Shown: positions 25,059-34,350, counted from the stretch's first letter. The stretch: 64,000 bases of DNA from a bacterium (GCA_030432695.1 JAUILN010000012.1:1-64000); one strand, 5' to 3'. Numbers and translations are program-made. The notes: generated by a model from the sequence alone, not told the origin.

Positions 25059-26816
25059 ATGGAGCCCGTCCACGTCTATGTGCTGGCGCTCGCCGCCCTG
25101 GCGACACTGCTGCTCGCACTGGAGAAGGCGCCACTGACGGTGGTCGGAGTCGGACTGATCGTCGGAGTCGCTGCCCCCGGCCTCGTTCCGTCGTCTGCAG
25201 CCGTGGCAGGCTTCGGCAACCGGGCGGTCGTCACGGTGGCCGCCCTCTACGTGGTCGGCGAGGGCTTCCTGCGCACCGGCGCCGCCTCGCTCCTGGCCCG
25301 TCGGATCCTCAACCGCACTGGCGGGAACGAGACCGCGGTCACCCTGGTGATCTGCGCGATGGCGGCCACGATCTCGGCGTTCGTGAACAACGTCCTGGTC
25401 GTCGTCACCTTCATGCCGGTGATCACGAGCATCTGTCGGGAGACGGGCCTCTACCCGTCGCGCCTGCTCATCCCGCTGAGCTATGCCTCGATCGCCGGCG
25501 GACTGACGACCCTGGTCGGCACCTCGACCAACCTGCTGGTCAGCGGCGTGCTCGACGAGTTCGGCCGCGAGCCGCTGTCGATGTTCGAGATGTCGGGCCC
25601 CGGCCTGATCCTCGCGGGTTCCGCACTGCTCTACATCGCCCTGGTCGGCCGTCGCCTGCTGCCCAGGATCCCATCGCTCGCCACCCAGGCGGGCACCACC
25701 GAGATCCGAGAGTACGTCACCGAGATCACGGTCGGACCGAAGAGCCCGCTGATCGGCCGATCGCTGGACGAGATCGGCCGCGAGGGTGACGCGGTGCAGA
25801 TGGCGATCCGCGAGGAGACCACGATCCGCCCGAAGAACTTCGCCGAGACGCAGGTGGAGCCGGGCGACATCCTGGTCCTGCGCGGTCGGGTCCAGGAATT
25901 GGCGAGCCTGCACAGCACGAGGAGTTCCGGCGCCGAGGACGAGACCGAGCGCTACGACCCGAGTTCGATGAGCTTCTACGAGCTCGCGATCACGCCGGAA
26001 TCGAGCGCGGTCGGGCGCCGGATCAGCAAGCTCGGCCTCAAGCGCCGCCATGGCGCAGTCGTCGTGGGACTGTTGCGTGCAGGCCGCCACCTGCGCGGCC
26101 GACTCGGCGAACTGCACGTCGGCCAAGGCGACCTCCTGCTGGTCTTCGGCAACCAGAAGAGCCGCGACAGCCTACGCAACAGCACCGAGTACTCGGTGAT
26201 CGAGGGGGTCGACGAGAAGATCTACCGCCAGGACAAGGCGCCGTTCGCGTTCGCCACCGTCGCGGGGCTGATCGCGATGTTCGCCTCGGGGGTCGAACCG
26301 GTGATCGCGGCGTTGATCGGCGCCCTGACGATGGTGCTCGGCGGCTGCCTCACCGTCCGACAGGCGCAGTCGGCGGTGAACTGGTCGATCCTGGTGTTCA
26401 TCGCCGGGACCCTGGCATTGAGTCGTGCGCTGCAGAGCACTGGCGCGGACCGCCTTCTCGGCCAGCTCCTCGCCGACTCGCTGGGGGGCGCCGGGCCGTG
26501 GTTCCTGCTGGCCGGGCTGTACTTCGGCACGATCCTGCTGACCGAGCTCCTGTCCAACAACGCGGTGGCGGTGCTGATGACGCCGGTGGCACTGGCAGCG
26601 GCCGAAGCTGCGGGGATCGACGAGAGGCTACTGGTCATCGCGGTCGCGCTCGCCGCCTCGAACTCGTTCGCCAACCCCGTCGGCTACAAGACCAACCTGC
26701 TGGTGTTCGGCCCGGGCGGCTACCGCTTCCGCGACTTCCTGAAGACCGGACTCGCCCTGGACCTCCTGCTCGGCGTCATCGGAGTCGCTAGCCTGCCACT
26801 GTTCTTCCCGTTCTGA
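25059..26816 (+). CDS. SLC13/DASS-family permease with TrkA_C domains
   Basis: A 585-residue transporter of the ArsB/NhaD-like ion transporter superfamily. An N-terminal membrane half (1-200) includes the SAFVNNVLVVVTFMPV re-entrant motif and GTSTNLLVSG. Two cytoplasmic TrkA_C-type domains follow at about 215-295 and 310-385 (LVLRGRVQEL, GDLLLVFGNQ). The second membrane half carries TELLSNNAVAVLMTPVAL and ASNSFANPVGYKTNLLVFG. SNN/TNL repeats of this type form the anion and sodium sites. It probably imports dicarboxylate, sulfate or a similar anion with sodium. ATG 25059 is chosen because the first hydrophobic helix starts directly after it. Confidence 0.9.
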   Translation: MEPVHVYVLALAALATLLLALEKAPLTVVGVGLIVGVAAPGLVPSSAAVAGFGNRAVVTVAALYVVGEGFLRTGAASLLARRILNRTGGNETAVTLVICAMAATISAFVNNVLVVVTFMPVITSICRETGLYPSRLLIPLSYASIAGGLTTLVGTSTNLLVSGVLDEFGREPLSMFEMSGPGLILAGSALLYIALVGRRLLPRIPSLATQAGTTEIREYVTEITVGPKSPLIGRSLDEIGREGDAVQMAIREETTIRPKNFAETQVEPGDILVLRGRVQELASLHSTRSSGAEDETERYDPSSMSFYELAITPESSAVGRRISKLGLKRRHGAVVVGLLRAGRHLRGRLGELHVGQGDLLLVFGNQKSRDSLRNSTEYSVIEGVDEKIYRQDKAPFAFATVAGLIAMFASGVEPVIAALIGALTMVLGGCLTVRQAQSAVNWSILVFIAGTLALSRALQSTGADRLLGQLLADSLGGAGPWFLLAGLYFGTILLTELLSNNAVAVLMTPVALAAAEAAGIDERLLVIAVALAASNSFANPVGYKTNLLVFGPGGYRFRDFLKTGLALDLLLGVIGVASLPLFFPF

Positions 26817-26907
26817 CGCCGTCTCGACGAGTGCTTCAGCTCGGCGACCCCACCGGCCGATGTCCCGAACGACCCGGTCGATCCAGAGGCCGTCGGGAGA
26901 TCGCAAC

Positions 26908-27726
26908 GTGACCGAGCCCACCAGCAAGCGCATCCCGCGCTCGGACCGCACTCCGCGCCGGACCGTGGTGATCTTCTGCGGCGTGGCACTGGCCGCGCTC
27001 GGAACGATCTCGCTGTGGTCGGGACAGGATCTGCCGCGTGCCACCTGGCGCGATGGAGCGGGGGACCCGATGTCGGCCTACTCGCACGTGGACCCGTCGG
27101 CAGCGTTCACGCTGCAGCTCGAACTGCCGCGCCCGATGCACGTCTACGTCGCCAGCCACGATCTCGTGCGCGGCACCCTCGCGATGCGACCCAGCGCGAC
27201 CCTGCGCGGCGACGCGGCACCCAACCCGTTGCCCGCAGGCCGCCACGATCTGCCCGGAGTCCACCTCGACCGGGCGCTGCAGTGGCCGGTGGGCGACGGC
27301 GTCGGAATGAACACGGTGGTGCTGATCGCCAGCGAGGAGCCGCTGCCCGAGTTGGTCGCAGCCCTCGCCCGCTGCCGACAGCTCGGCAACGCGGCATTCC
27401 CGGACCGACCGCTCCTGGGCACCTACGCGCCGGCCACCGGCATGGAGTCCACGCCGCCCCGGAGCCGCCCCGCACACCCGCTGCTCGAGGCCTGCTCCGC
27501 CCTGATCGCCGAGCGAGCGGACAGCGACCTGCTACCGGTCCCCGACGCCCCGGGCGTCTACGCATCGGTGCTCCGCCTGCACACCGACCTCGCTCGGGGA
27601 GGCGACGTCGAAGCCGCGCGCCGCGAACTCGCCGAGCAGATCGGACCGATGCTCGAGGGCGCCCTCCCCTTGCCCGACGGGACCGCGCCCATACCGGCCG
27701 CGCCACCCGGCGGCGAGCGGCGCTGA
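26908..27726 (+). CDS. Hypothetical membrane-anchored protein
   Basis: A protein of about 272 residues, not assigned to a family. It has one N-terminal transmembrane helix (VVIFCGVALAALGTISLW), then an extracytoplasmic beta-rich part (AFTLQLELPRPMHVYVASHD and following) that loosely resembles DUF4384-type sandwich domains, then a helical, proline-spaced C-terminus. GTG at 26908 is preferred; an in-frame ATG at 26860 adds 16 poor residues. It lies 91 bp after the permease and is convergent with gmhA. Confidence 0.6.
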   Translation: MTEPTSKRIPRSDRTPRRTVVIFCGVALAALGTISLWSGQDLPRATWRDGAGDPMSAYSHVDPSAAFTLQLELPRPMHVYVASHDLVRGTLAMRPSATLRGDAAPNPLPAGRHDLPGVHLDRALQWPVGDGVGMNTVVLIASEEPLPELVAALARCRQLGNAAFPDRPLLGTYAPATGMESTPPRSRPAHPLLEACSALIAERADSDLLPVPDAPGVYASVLRLHTDLARGGDVEAARRELAEQIGPMLEGALPLPDGTAPIPAAPPGGERR

Positions 27727-27743
27727 CCCCAGCACGGCCGGGA

Positions 27744-28319
27744 TCAGGCCAGGCTGCAGCCCTCGAGGTGACCGCAGAGCAGGTGCACCACGAGTAGATG
27801 CGACTCCTGGATGCGGGCCGTGTCGGAGGAGGGCACCCGGACCGCGACGTCGGCGAGTTCGACCATCGCCCCCCCACGCTCGGAGGCCAATGCGGCCGTC
27901 CGAATACCAGCCTCTCTCGCGACCCGCATGGCGGCGACGACGTTGCGCGAGCCGCCGGAAGTGCTGATCCCCACCAGCAGGTCGCCCGGCCGGCCGAGGG
28001 CCTTCAACTGGCGCGAGAACACCTGTTCGTAGCCGGCATCGTTCCCGATCGCGGTCAGGCTGGGCACCTCGTGACCCAGGGCGAGTGCCGGGAGCCCCTC
28101 GCGCTGCTTGTCCTCGAACCACCCCACCAGCTCCCCCGCGGCGTGGGCTGCATCGCACGACGAGCCTCCGTTGCCGCAGAACATCAGCTTGCCGCCACCT
28201 CTGAGGGTGGTCTCGGCGAGCCGACAGAGGGACTCGATCTCGTCCAGACACTGCGCGAGCAGTCGCTCCTTGGTGGCGATGCTCTCTCGGATGCGGGCCT
28301 CGAACTCGCTGCGCTCCAT
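27744..28319 (-). CDS. gmhA: Sedoheptulose-7-phosphate isomerase (phosphoheptose isomerase)
   Basis: A 191-residue SIS-domain isomerase that converts sedoheptulose 7-phosphate to D-glycero-D-manno-heptose 7-phosphate for heptose synthesis. FCGNGGSSCDAAHAAGELVG (47-66) carries the phosphate loop and a zinc-site His. LTAIGNDAGYEQVFSRQL, GISTSGGSRNVVAA and TARIQESHLLVVHLLCG complete the family signature with the catalytic Glu and C-terminal His. It suggests a heptose-containing envelope glycan. It is monocistronic, with its promoter in the 317-bp spacer shared with glnA. Confidence 0.93.
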   Translation of the reverse strand: MERSEFEARIRESIATKERLLAQCLDEIESLCRLAETTLRGGGKLMFCGNGGSSCDAAHAAGELVGWFEDKQREGLPALALGHEVPSLTAIGNDAGYEQVFSRQLKALGRPGDLLVGISTSGGSRNVVAAMRVAREAGIRTAALASERGGAMVELADVAVRVPSSDTARIQESHLLVVHLLCGHLEGCSLA

Positions 28320-28636
28320 CCGCGCATCCTACGGCGGCGACGGAGACGAGCCAGCTCGATCCCTGCAGTGATATACGCTGATACGCACTGTCGAAACGAG
28401 GGACATGCGGGACAGCGGTGATCCTCGAAAATGACCAAGTTTGCACTCTGATCGGATCACGAGGTCAGTGATCGCCACGATTCGCCGGTGAGTGCAGGCC
28501 CGAAACTGCACTTCATGCAGAAAATCGGCATCACTACTGTTACCCTCGCCGTCGATGACGGGACTGCGGAGCGAAAGCGAAGTCGCTCCACCGAATCAGC
28601 AACCCCGGCAGCCCTCCCACCCCTGGATCACCCATC
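28320..28636. promoter_or_regulatory. Divergent gmhA/glnA control region
   Basis: This 317-bp gene-free spacer is more AT-rich than its surroundings. It holds an inverted repeat GTGATCC (about 28419) and GGATCAC (about 28455), a CTGCA/TGCAG hairpin near 28505-28519 and a TTGCAC hexamer near 28441. These could serve glnA regulation, but no consensus nitrogen-regulator or sigma-54 site is evident. No small ORF or known RNA family was recognised. Confidence 0.35.
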
Positions 28637-30007
28637 ATGACCAAGCTCATCGACGCCCCTCAGTCCAGCGCCCGCAACTCGCGCGAGGACGTGGCCCGCC
28701 AGCTCGAGGAACACGGCATCCGGTTCCTCCGCCTCAACTTCACGGACATCACCGGCACCAACAAGAACATCGAGGTGCCGACCTCGCAGTTCGACAAGGC
28801 GCTCGATGGGCAGATCATGTTCGACGGCTCGTCGATCGAGGGCTTCGTCCGCATCGAGGAGAGCGACATGCTCCTCGCACCCGATTTCGACACCTTCCGC
28901 GTCTATCCGTGGGACGACGAGGGCCGCGGCAAGGTCGCCCGCATCATCTGCGACGTCCACAACCCCGACGACACGCCCTTCCAGGGCTGTCCCCGCAGCA
29001 CCCTGAAGCGGATGCTCGCAACCGCCGCCGAGAAGGGCCTGAAGCTGATGGCGGGGCCGGAGGCGGAGTTCTTCCTGTTCGAGCGCGACCTCGACGGCAG
29101 CATCACCACCAACACCAACGACGCGGCCGGCTACTTCGATGCGGCGCCGCTGGACGAGGCGGAAGCATGCCGCCACGAGATCACCAACGCGTTGGAGGCA
29201 ATGGGCCTGGAGGTCGAGGCGAGCCACCACGAGGTCGCCCCTGGCCAGCACGAGATCGACTTCCGCTACGGAGACGCGCTGAGCACCGCGGACAACCTGA
29301 CGACCTTCAAGTACGTCGTCCGCCGCGTGGCCAAGGAGTTCGGCCTGCACGCGACGTTCATGCCCAAGCCGATCTTCGGCATCAACGGTTCGGGCATGCA
29401 CTGCCACCTGTCGCTGTTCGACCTGGACGGCCAGGAGAACAAGTTCGCTGACACCTCGAGCGAGTGGAAGATCAGCAAGTCGGGCCTGTCGTTCATCGCC
29501 GGCGTGATCGAGCACGCGCGCGCGTTCTGCGCGATCACCAACCCGCTGGTGAACAGCTACAAGCGCCTGGTCCCCGGCTACGAGGCGCCGACCCACATCG
29601 CGTGGAGCATGCGCAACCGCTCGCCGATGATCCGCATCCCCGAGCGCCGCGGCCTCGGCACGCGGATGGAGATCCGCATGCCCGACCCGAGCTGCAACCC
29701 CTACTTGGCGTTCTCCGCAGTGCTCGCGGCCGGCCTCGACGGAATGGAGCGCCAGCTCGAACCGCCGCCGCCGGTGAACAAGAACATCTACACGATGAGC
29801 CAGCGGGAACGGGCGAAGAACAAGATCGCCAGCCTGCCCGGCAACCTGAACGAGGCGGTCGACTCGTTCGAGAAGAGCAAGCTGATGCGTGACGCGCTCG
29901 GCGACCACATCTTCACCCACTTCATCGAGGCGAAGCGACAGGAGTGGTCCGAGTACATCGCGCAGGTCCACGAGTGGGAACTGCAGCGCTACCTCGGCAC
30001 GATCTGA
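28637..30007 (+). CDS. glnA: Glutamine synthetase, type I (alpha-like)
   Basis: A 456-residue enzyme that forms glutamine from glutamate, ammonia and ATP. MFDGSSIEGFVRIEESDM (61-78) carries the Arg (R72) used for feedback inhibition in GSI-alpha enzymes. MAGPEAEFFLF, HHEVAPGQHEIDFRYGDAL, NGSGMHCHLSLF and KRLVPGYEAPTHIAWSMRNR supply the metal, glutamate and ATP sites. The adenylylation tyrosine segment of GSI-beta is replaced by NKNIYTMSQRERAKN and the 25-residue insertion is missing, so control by adenylylation is unlikely. It stands alone on the plus strand. Confidence 0.97.
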   Translation: MTKLIDAPQSSARNSREDVARQLEEHGIRFLRLNFTDITGTNKNIEVPTSQFDKALDGQIMFDGSSIEGFVRIEESDMLLAPDFDTFRVYPWDDEGRGKVARIICDVHNPDDTPFQGCPRSTLKRMLATAAEKGLKLMAGPEAEFFLFERDLDGSITTNTNDAAGYFDAAPLDEAEACRHEITNALEAMGLEVEASHHEVAPGQHEIDFRYGDALSTADNLTTFKYVVRRVAKEFGLHATFMPKPIFGINGSGMHCHLSLFDLDGQENKFADTSSEWKISKSGLSFIAGVIEHARAFCAITNPLVNSYKRLVPGYEAPTHIAWSMRNRSPMIRIPERRGLGTRMEIRMPDPSCNPYLAFSAVLAAGLDGMERQLEPPPPVNKNIYTMSQRERAKNKIASLPGNLNEAVDSFEKSKLMRDALGDHIFTHFIEAKRQEWSEYIAQVHEWELQRYLGTI

Positions 30008-30037
30008 TCCGATCGCCACCCCCGCCCGGAACTAGAG

Positions 30038-30058
30038 GGCCGCGCGTCAGGCGCGGCC
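30038..30058. terminator. Hairpin between convergent genes
   Basis: A perfect 8-bp stem GGCCGCGC/GCGCGGCC with loop GTCAG lies 31 bp after glnA and overlaps the stop of the convergent aminotransferase. It has no T tract but could act as a bidirectional terminator. Confidence 0.55.
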
Positions 30059-31174
30059 GAGACAGGCGCCGAGGGCCTCGATCAGGCGATCGACGACCTC
30101 GGCCCTCGCGCCCTCGCCCATCAACCCGATGCGCCACGCGCGACCCGCGAGCGAGCCGAGCCCACCGCCGATCTCGATGTGGTGGTCGCGGCGCAGACAC
30201 CGGCGCACCTCGAGATCCTGCACACCGTCAGGAATCCGCACCGAGGTCAGCATCGGAGTTCTCAGCCTGGGCTCCACGACGACGCACTCGAGCCCGAGAA
30301 CGTCGAGTCCGGCGTAGAGTCGCTCGGCGGCCTGTCGATGCCGGCGCGCGCGGTCCTCGAGGCCCTCCTCGAGGACCAGCCGCAGGCCCTCGTGGAGACC
30401 GTAGACCATCGAGACCGGCGCGGTGTGGTGGTAGGCGCGCGACGTCTCGGCATCCCAGTAGCCGGCTAGCAGGGCGAAGTCGAAGTACCAACTCGGAACC
30501 CGGGACCGACGGGCCCGGATCCGCTCGAGCGCCCGATCCGACACCGTCACCGGCGCGAGGCCCGGAGGGACCGACAGGCACTTCTGGGTCCCCGAGTAGA
30601 CGAGGTCGAAGCCACGCGCATCCGCGCCGAGGTCCAACCCGCCCAAGCTCGTGACGCAGTCGGCCAGAACCAGAGCATCGGCTTCCCGGGCCGCCGCGAC
30701 GATCCGCTCGCATGGTTGGAGCACGCCGGTCGAGGTCTCGGCGTGGACGAAGCAGACCAGCCTGGTCGGACCAGCCGCGATCGCAGCCGCCATCGCCGCC
30801 TCGTCGAGGGCGGAGCCGAACAGCGCCTCGACCCGGACGACCTCGGCACCGAGCCGCGCCGCGAGATCCGCGATCCGGCCACCGAACACCCCGTGCACTC
30901 CGACCACCACCCGATCGCCGGGCTCGACGACGTTGGTCAGGCAGGCCTCCATGCCCGCGGAGCCGGTCCCCGAGATCGGGAGCGTGAAGCGGTTCCGCGT
31001 GCCGAAGACCGCGCGAAGCCCGTCCTGGACGCGATCCATCAACGCGACGAACTCGGAATCGAGGTGCCCGAGAACCGGGAGCGCTTGCGCCCTCAGCACG
31101 CTCGAGGCCACCGGAGACGGGCCGGGCCCCAACAGCAGGATCTCGGAAGGCTCGAACGGAGCAGCGGTCTCCAT
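30047..31174 (-). CDS. Alanine--glyoxylate/serine--pyruvate type aminotransferase
   Basis: A 375-residue class V PLP enzyme. Motifs are LLGPGPSPV (14-22), LGHLDSEFVALMD, ISGTGSAGMEACLTN, VVGVHGVFGGR, VHAETSTGVLQP, LADCVTSLGG with the PLP Asp, and YSGTQKCLSVPPGLAPV with the Schiff-base Lys. YHHTAPVSMVYGLHEGL and a C-terminal WRIGLMGEG are typical of the AGXT/SPT branch. It probably transfers an amino group between alanine or serine and glyoxylate or hydroxypyruvate. It is distinct from PhnW, which lacks YSGTQK. Confidence 0.92.
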   Translation of the reverse strand: METAAPFEPSEILLLGPGPSPVASSVLRAQALPVLGHLDSEFVALMDRVQDGLRAVFGTRNRFTLPISGTGSAGMEACLTNVVEPGDRVVVGVHGVFGGRIADLAARLGAEVVRVEALFGSALDEAAMAAAIAAGPTRLVCFVHAETSTGVLQPCERIVAAAREADALVLADCVTSLGGLDLGADARGFDLVYSGTQKCLSVPPGLAPVTVSDRALERIRARRSRVPSWYFDFALLAGYWDAETSRAYHHTAPVSMVYGLHEGLRLVLEEGLEDRARRHRQAAERLYAGLDVLGLECVVVEPRLRTPMLTSVRIPDGVQDLEVRRCLRRDHHIEIGGGLGSLAGRAWRIGLMGEGARAEVVDRLIEALGACLGRA

Positions 31175-31279
31175 GCTGGCAGTCTAGGAGCCGGGGTCAC
31201 GGGAGACCATTCCGCCCAGCGCTCGCCCTCGCACCCAGGACATCGGCGTGAAGCCTCGTCGGATCGGCGTCGGGTTCGA

Positions 31280-31612
31280 TCAGGCCTCCGGTCCGGAGCC
31301 GGACTCGGACGACGCCGAACGGTCACCACGCAGCTCCGCGTTCAGCCGATAGACGAACGCCAGGATCCTGGCGACGATCTCGTAGCTCTCGGCCGGAATG
31401 CGATCCCCTACCCGCAGCGGCTCGAGACAGGTGAGCAGATCCTCGTCCTGCTGCACCGGGATGCCGTGGCTGCGCGCCACGTCCAGCAACCTCGCAGCCG
31501 CGGCACCGCGACCGTGGGCGAGCACGCGAGGCGCGTCGTCCCGCTCCCGCCGGTAGCCGAGTGCGACCGCGCGACGCGGGCGGTCCTCGTCACGGCGATC
31601 AGGCGTGGACAT
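31280..31612 (-). CDS. FhlB-like protein (FlhB C-terminal domain homolog)
   Basis: A 110-residue protein matching the cytoplasmic domain of the FlhB/YscU export-switch family. AVALGYRRERDDAPRVLAHG aligns with the FlhB segment that follows the autocleavage site. SHGIPVQQDEDLLTCL and VGDRIPAESYEIVARILAFV complete the domain. The NPTH cleavage motif and the membrane part are absent, as in other stand-alone FhlB proteins. ATG 31612 has GGAGGG 6 bp upstream. It overlaps the FliK-like gene by 14 bp, and the two are clearly coupled. It may modulate flagellar export specificity. Confidence 0.78.
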   Translation of the reverse strand: MSTPDRRDEDRPRRAVALGYRRERDDAPRVLAHGRGAAAARLLDVARSHGIPVQQDEDLLTCLEPLRVGDRIPAESYEIVARILAFVYRLNAELRGDRSASSESGSGPEA

Positions 31613-32777
31613 CGAGTCCCTCCGCCCCCCGAACGACGCGGTCGACTACATCGAGCTCCCGCAGCAGCGATGTCGACTCGGATGCCGAGGCAACGGCAAC
31701 CTCGATCACGGCCTGCAGACCAGACTCACCGAGCCCGGCTGCGAGTTCGCCTCGGATCGACTCGAGCCGTGCGTCGAGCAGGCTCCGCACGGCTTCGATG
31801 GCCGTCGCGAACCGGACGAAGAACCGACCCGGCGCGGAGCGAACATCGATCCGCAACGCACCGAGTTCCGACAGCTCGAGAAGCAGGACGACCAGGAAAC
31901 CCTCGCCCGAGGCTTCGCGTGGTCGCGCCCCGGACGCCCCGTCATCTGTCGCCACGTAGCAACGGAACTCCTCCAGCCCGTGCCCCCGATCGAAGGGGAT
32001 CGGGATCGGTAGCAGTGCGCTCCCCCGATCGACGGCGCGTCCGACTTCGACGATTCCAGTCCCGAACGCACGCAACGCGTCCCGCGCCGGCGTAGCACCC
32101 CGGTCCGACCCGGACTCCACCTCGACCGCCGCTGCCATCCAGGAAGTCGACCGCGGATCGCCCGCAACCTCCTCGACCAGGGCACGCAGGAGCGCGTGAT
32201 CCGCGACCACGGAGAACGCCGCCCGCACGGCCTCGGATAGCAGCCGCGGCCCCAGCACCAACACACGCGACGGCCAGGACTCCCGAGCGCCGGCTGTAGC
32301 GCCCTCGAACGGGACGAGATCCGCGGCAGGGCGCGTCGAGGACCCGACGGTCCCGACCTCCGTCCGGCGAGCGAGCAGGGCGCGACCGAGTCGCATGCCG
32401 GGCCCAGCCTCTGCGGGCCTCGTTTCCCGAGTGCTTTCCGACCCGCGAGGGACGACCGTCCAGAAGCGAGGCCACCGCGCATCGGGTGCCCGGAACGCTC
32501 GCACCGATCCGACCTCGATGGGCACGCGGGAGCGGACCTGAACGACCTCCCCGCCGAGCCGCAGCCGCACCGACCATTCGCCCGGGGCGACCGGTTCCAC
32601 AGCCTCCACGAGGCCGAGCAGGCGCCCACCGGCGGCCAACCGTCCGAGGAGCTGGGTCGGCACGGACGGATCCCCAACCCTGGCCAGCTCCGCAGCAAGC
32701 GGGTCCTGGGGCGTCGCCCGGGCCGCACGCGTGGCGATCCCGGATCCCGTCATCCGTTCCGACCGGCCCTCGGCCAT
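31599..32777 (-). CDS. FliK-like flagellar hook-length control protein
   Basis: A 392-residue protein with variable, Pro/Arg-rich sequence up to about residue 255 and a C-terminal segment that fits the Flg_hook domain. There, FLVVLLLELSELGALRIDVR and FFVRFATAIEAVRSLLDARL followed by IRGELAAGLGESGLQAVIEV correspond to the strand-turn-strand and amphipathic helix of FliK. The pairing with an FhlB gene supports the call, since FliK and FlhB act together in the export switch. No other flagellar gene is in the window. An internal ATG at 32753 is an alternative start. Confidence 0.62.
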   Translation of the reverse strand: MAEGRSERMTGSGIATRAARATPQDPLAAELARVGDPSVPTQLLGRLAAGGRLLGLVEAVEPVAPGEWSVRLRLGGEVVQVRSRVPIEVGSVRAFRAPDARWPRFWTVVPRGSESTRETRPAEAGPGMRLGRALLARRTEVGTVGSSTRPAADLVPFEGATAGARESWPSRVLVLGPRLLSEAVRAAFSVVADHALLRALVEEVAGDPRSTSWMAAAVEVESGSDRGATPARDALRAFGTGIVEVGRAVDRGSALLPIPIPFDRGHGLEEFRCYVATDDGASGARPREASGEGFLVVLLLELSELGALRIDVRSAPGRFFVRFATAIEAVRSLLDARLESIRGELAAGLGESGLQAVIEVAVASASESTSLLRELDVVDRVVRGAEGLDVHA

Positions 32778-32882
32778 CCGTCCTCACCGATCCGGCCACT
32801 CGACTGCCGGATGCCAAGCTTGCCTTCGACCAACGCCGAGACTCGCTTGATCCCGAGCGTGACGATTCCGACCCTCGGCCCC

Positions 32883-33761
32883 ATGCGACTCCGAACTCTC
32901 GCCCCCACCCTCGCGATGATCAGCGCCTGCGCGGCACCGCCCCCACATGCGGACCGGCCCGCACACGTGACCGACCTGAGCACCCGGCTTGCCGCACGCG
33001 CAGCGTCCCGACCTTTGGTCGTGGCTCACCGCGGCGCCAGCGCGGCATTCCCGGAGAACACGATCCCGGCGTTCCGGGCCGGCATCGAAGCGCACGCGGA
33101 TCTGGTCGAACTCGACTTCCATGCCTCCGCGGACGGGGTGCTGCTCTGCCTCCACGACAAGACCCTCGACCGCACCACCAACGCGAACCAGCTGTTGGGC
33201 GGTTCGCAGATCGCGGTCGCAGGGACGCCGTGGTCCACGCTCAGCGTCCTCGACGCTGGCTCGTGGAAGGCCGCACGATTCGCAGATGCCCGGATCCCCA
33301 CCCTGGAGGAGGCACTCGAAACGATCTGCCCCAACGCGATCCCGATGGTCGAACACAAGGCCGGCACCACGTCGGACCTGCTTGCCGCACTCGACCGGTC
33401 GGGGCAACGACGGAACGCGCTGGTACAGTCGTTCGACTGGGGTTGGCTCCGCGAACTTCGCGAACGCGCCCCAGACCTCACCCTCGCCGCCCTCGGCAGC
33501 GGCGCCCTCACACCCGAGCGGCTCGCGTCCATCGACGCTCTCGGAGTCTCGATGGTCCACTGGAACCATCGGGACCTGACCATGGATGACTTGGCCGCGC
33601 TGCACGCTCGCGGCTACATGGTCTGCGTCTACACGGTCGACGATCCCGCATGGCTCGCCAGCGCTCCGTCACGCCGCCTCGATGCCGTCACCACGAACGA
33701 ACCAGGGCTCGCGCGCAGAATCTTCGAATCCCCGTCGACCCTGAGCACTTCCCCGCGCTGA
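32883..33761 (+). CDS. Glycerophosphodiester phosphodiesterase lipoprotein
   Basis: A 292-residue GDPD-family enzyme. A short lipoprotein-like leader has Cys16 (MISAC). The TIM-barrel motifs are VVAHRGASAAFPENT (46-60; His49, Arg50, Glu58), LVELDFHASADGVLLCLHD (Glu76, Asp78, His91), PMVEHKAG and MVHWNHRDLT, so the catalytic His pair and metal ligands are present. It hydrolyses glycerophosphodiesters to glycerol 3-phosphate and an alcohol, presumably outside the inner membrane. ATG 32883 is used because it begins directly at the leader. Confidence 0.9.
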   Translation: MRLRTLAPTLAMISACAAPPPHADRPAHVTDLSTRLAARAASRPLVVAHRGASAAFPENTIPAFRAGIEAHADLVELDFHASADGVLLCLHDKTLDRTTNANQLLGGSQIAVAGTPWSTLSVLDAGSWKAARFADARIPTLEEALETICPNAIPMVEHKAGTTSDLLAALDRSGQRRNALVQSFDWGWLRELRERAPDLTLAALGSGALTPERLASIDALGVSMVHWNHRDLTMDDLAALHARGYMVCVYTVDDPAWLASAPSRRLDAVTTNEPGLARRIFESPSTLSTSPR

Positions 33762-33777
33762 CGGCTTCCACCCGTCG

Positions 33778-33801
33778 GCCCACCGCCCCTCGGCGGTGGG
33801 C
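33778..33801. terminator. Strong hairpin between convergent genes
   Basis: A perfect 10-bp stem GCCCACCGCC/GGCGGTGGGC with loop CCTC lies 16 bp after the GDPD gene and before the end of the minus-strand sigma operon. No T tract follows, which is common in this GC-rich background. Confidence 0.65.
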
Positions 33802-33900
33802 ACGACACCCCGACCCCGCGCTCGTCCCGAGGTCACCCCGCGGCCGAAGGGCCACGGGTCAACGAACCTGCCGGACGGCACCGGTCACCAGACCGCGCAA

Positions 33901-34350
33901 TCACCAAACCGCGACGTCGAAGATTCCCGTCGTGGAACGGTTCGCGAAAGAGATGCGCATGTCTATCGCATCCCCCGATGCGCCGATGATGAGGATCGAC
34001 ACCTCCGCAACACCGGCCGCCTCCAGCCGGGCCAGGTCGGCATACGGCAGGACCAGGAGATCGCCCGAGATCGAGGCGGAAACGCTGACCGGAGCCTTCG
34101 TGCTGGCCACCGCCGCAACCAGGATCGCGTTGTCGAGACCCTCCGGCAGCCGAGCGAGGACCGGGCTACCGTCGGCAATCACATTGTGCCGCTCCCTGAG
34201 GACCTTGCCGCAGTCGGCCAACCGGATCGCACACGGCAGGATGACGATCCCACCACCGCGACGCACGCGGTCGTCGCCGACAGCGCTCGGTACGAAGCTC
34301 ACGCCGAGGAACAGCGCGAGTGTCAGGAACAACAAGGGATGGCGACGCAT
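33901..34350 (-). CDS. Hypothetical secreted protein of the sigma/anti-sigma operon
   Basis: A 149-residue protein with a signal peptide (MRRHPLLFLTLALFLGVSFV, cleavage near SAVGD). The mature part has about 125 residues with beta-strand-like alternation (LVLPYADLARLEAAGVAEVS, ILIIGASGDAIDMRISF) and two Cys (ILPCAIRLADC) that could form a disulfide. I do not recognise the family. Its ATG shares one base with the TGA of the anti-sigma gene (TGATG), so translation is coupled. It may be the periplasmic partner or target of that regulatory pair. Confidence 0.72.
   Translation of the reverse strand: MRRHPLLFLTLALFLGVSFVPSAVGDDRVRRGGGIVILPCAIRLADCGKVLRERHNVIADGSPVLARLPEGLDNAILVAAVASTKAPVSVSASISGDLLVLPYADLARLEAAGVAEVSILIIGASGDAIDMRISFANRSTTGIFDVAVW

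Noticed and set aside
28320..28636. A sigma-54 promoter or known glutamine riboswitch upstream of glnA
   Set aside because: No TGGCAC-N5-TTGC element is present and the sequence does not match the glnA or downstream-peptide RNA motifs as I know them.
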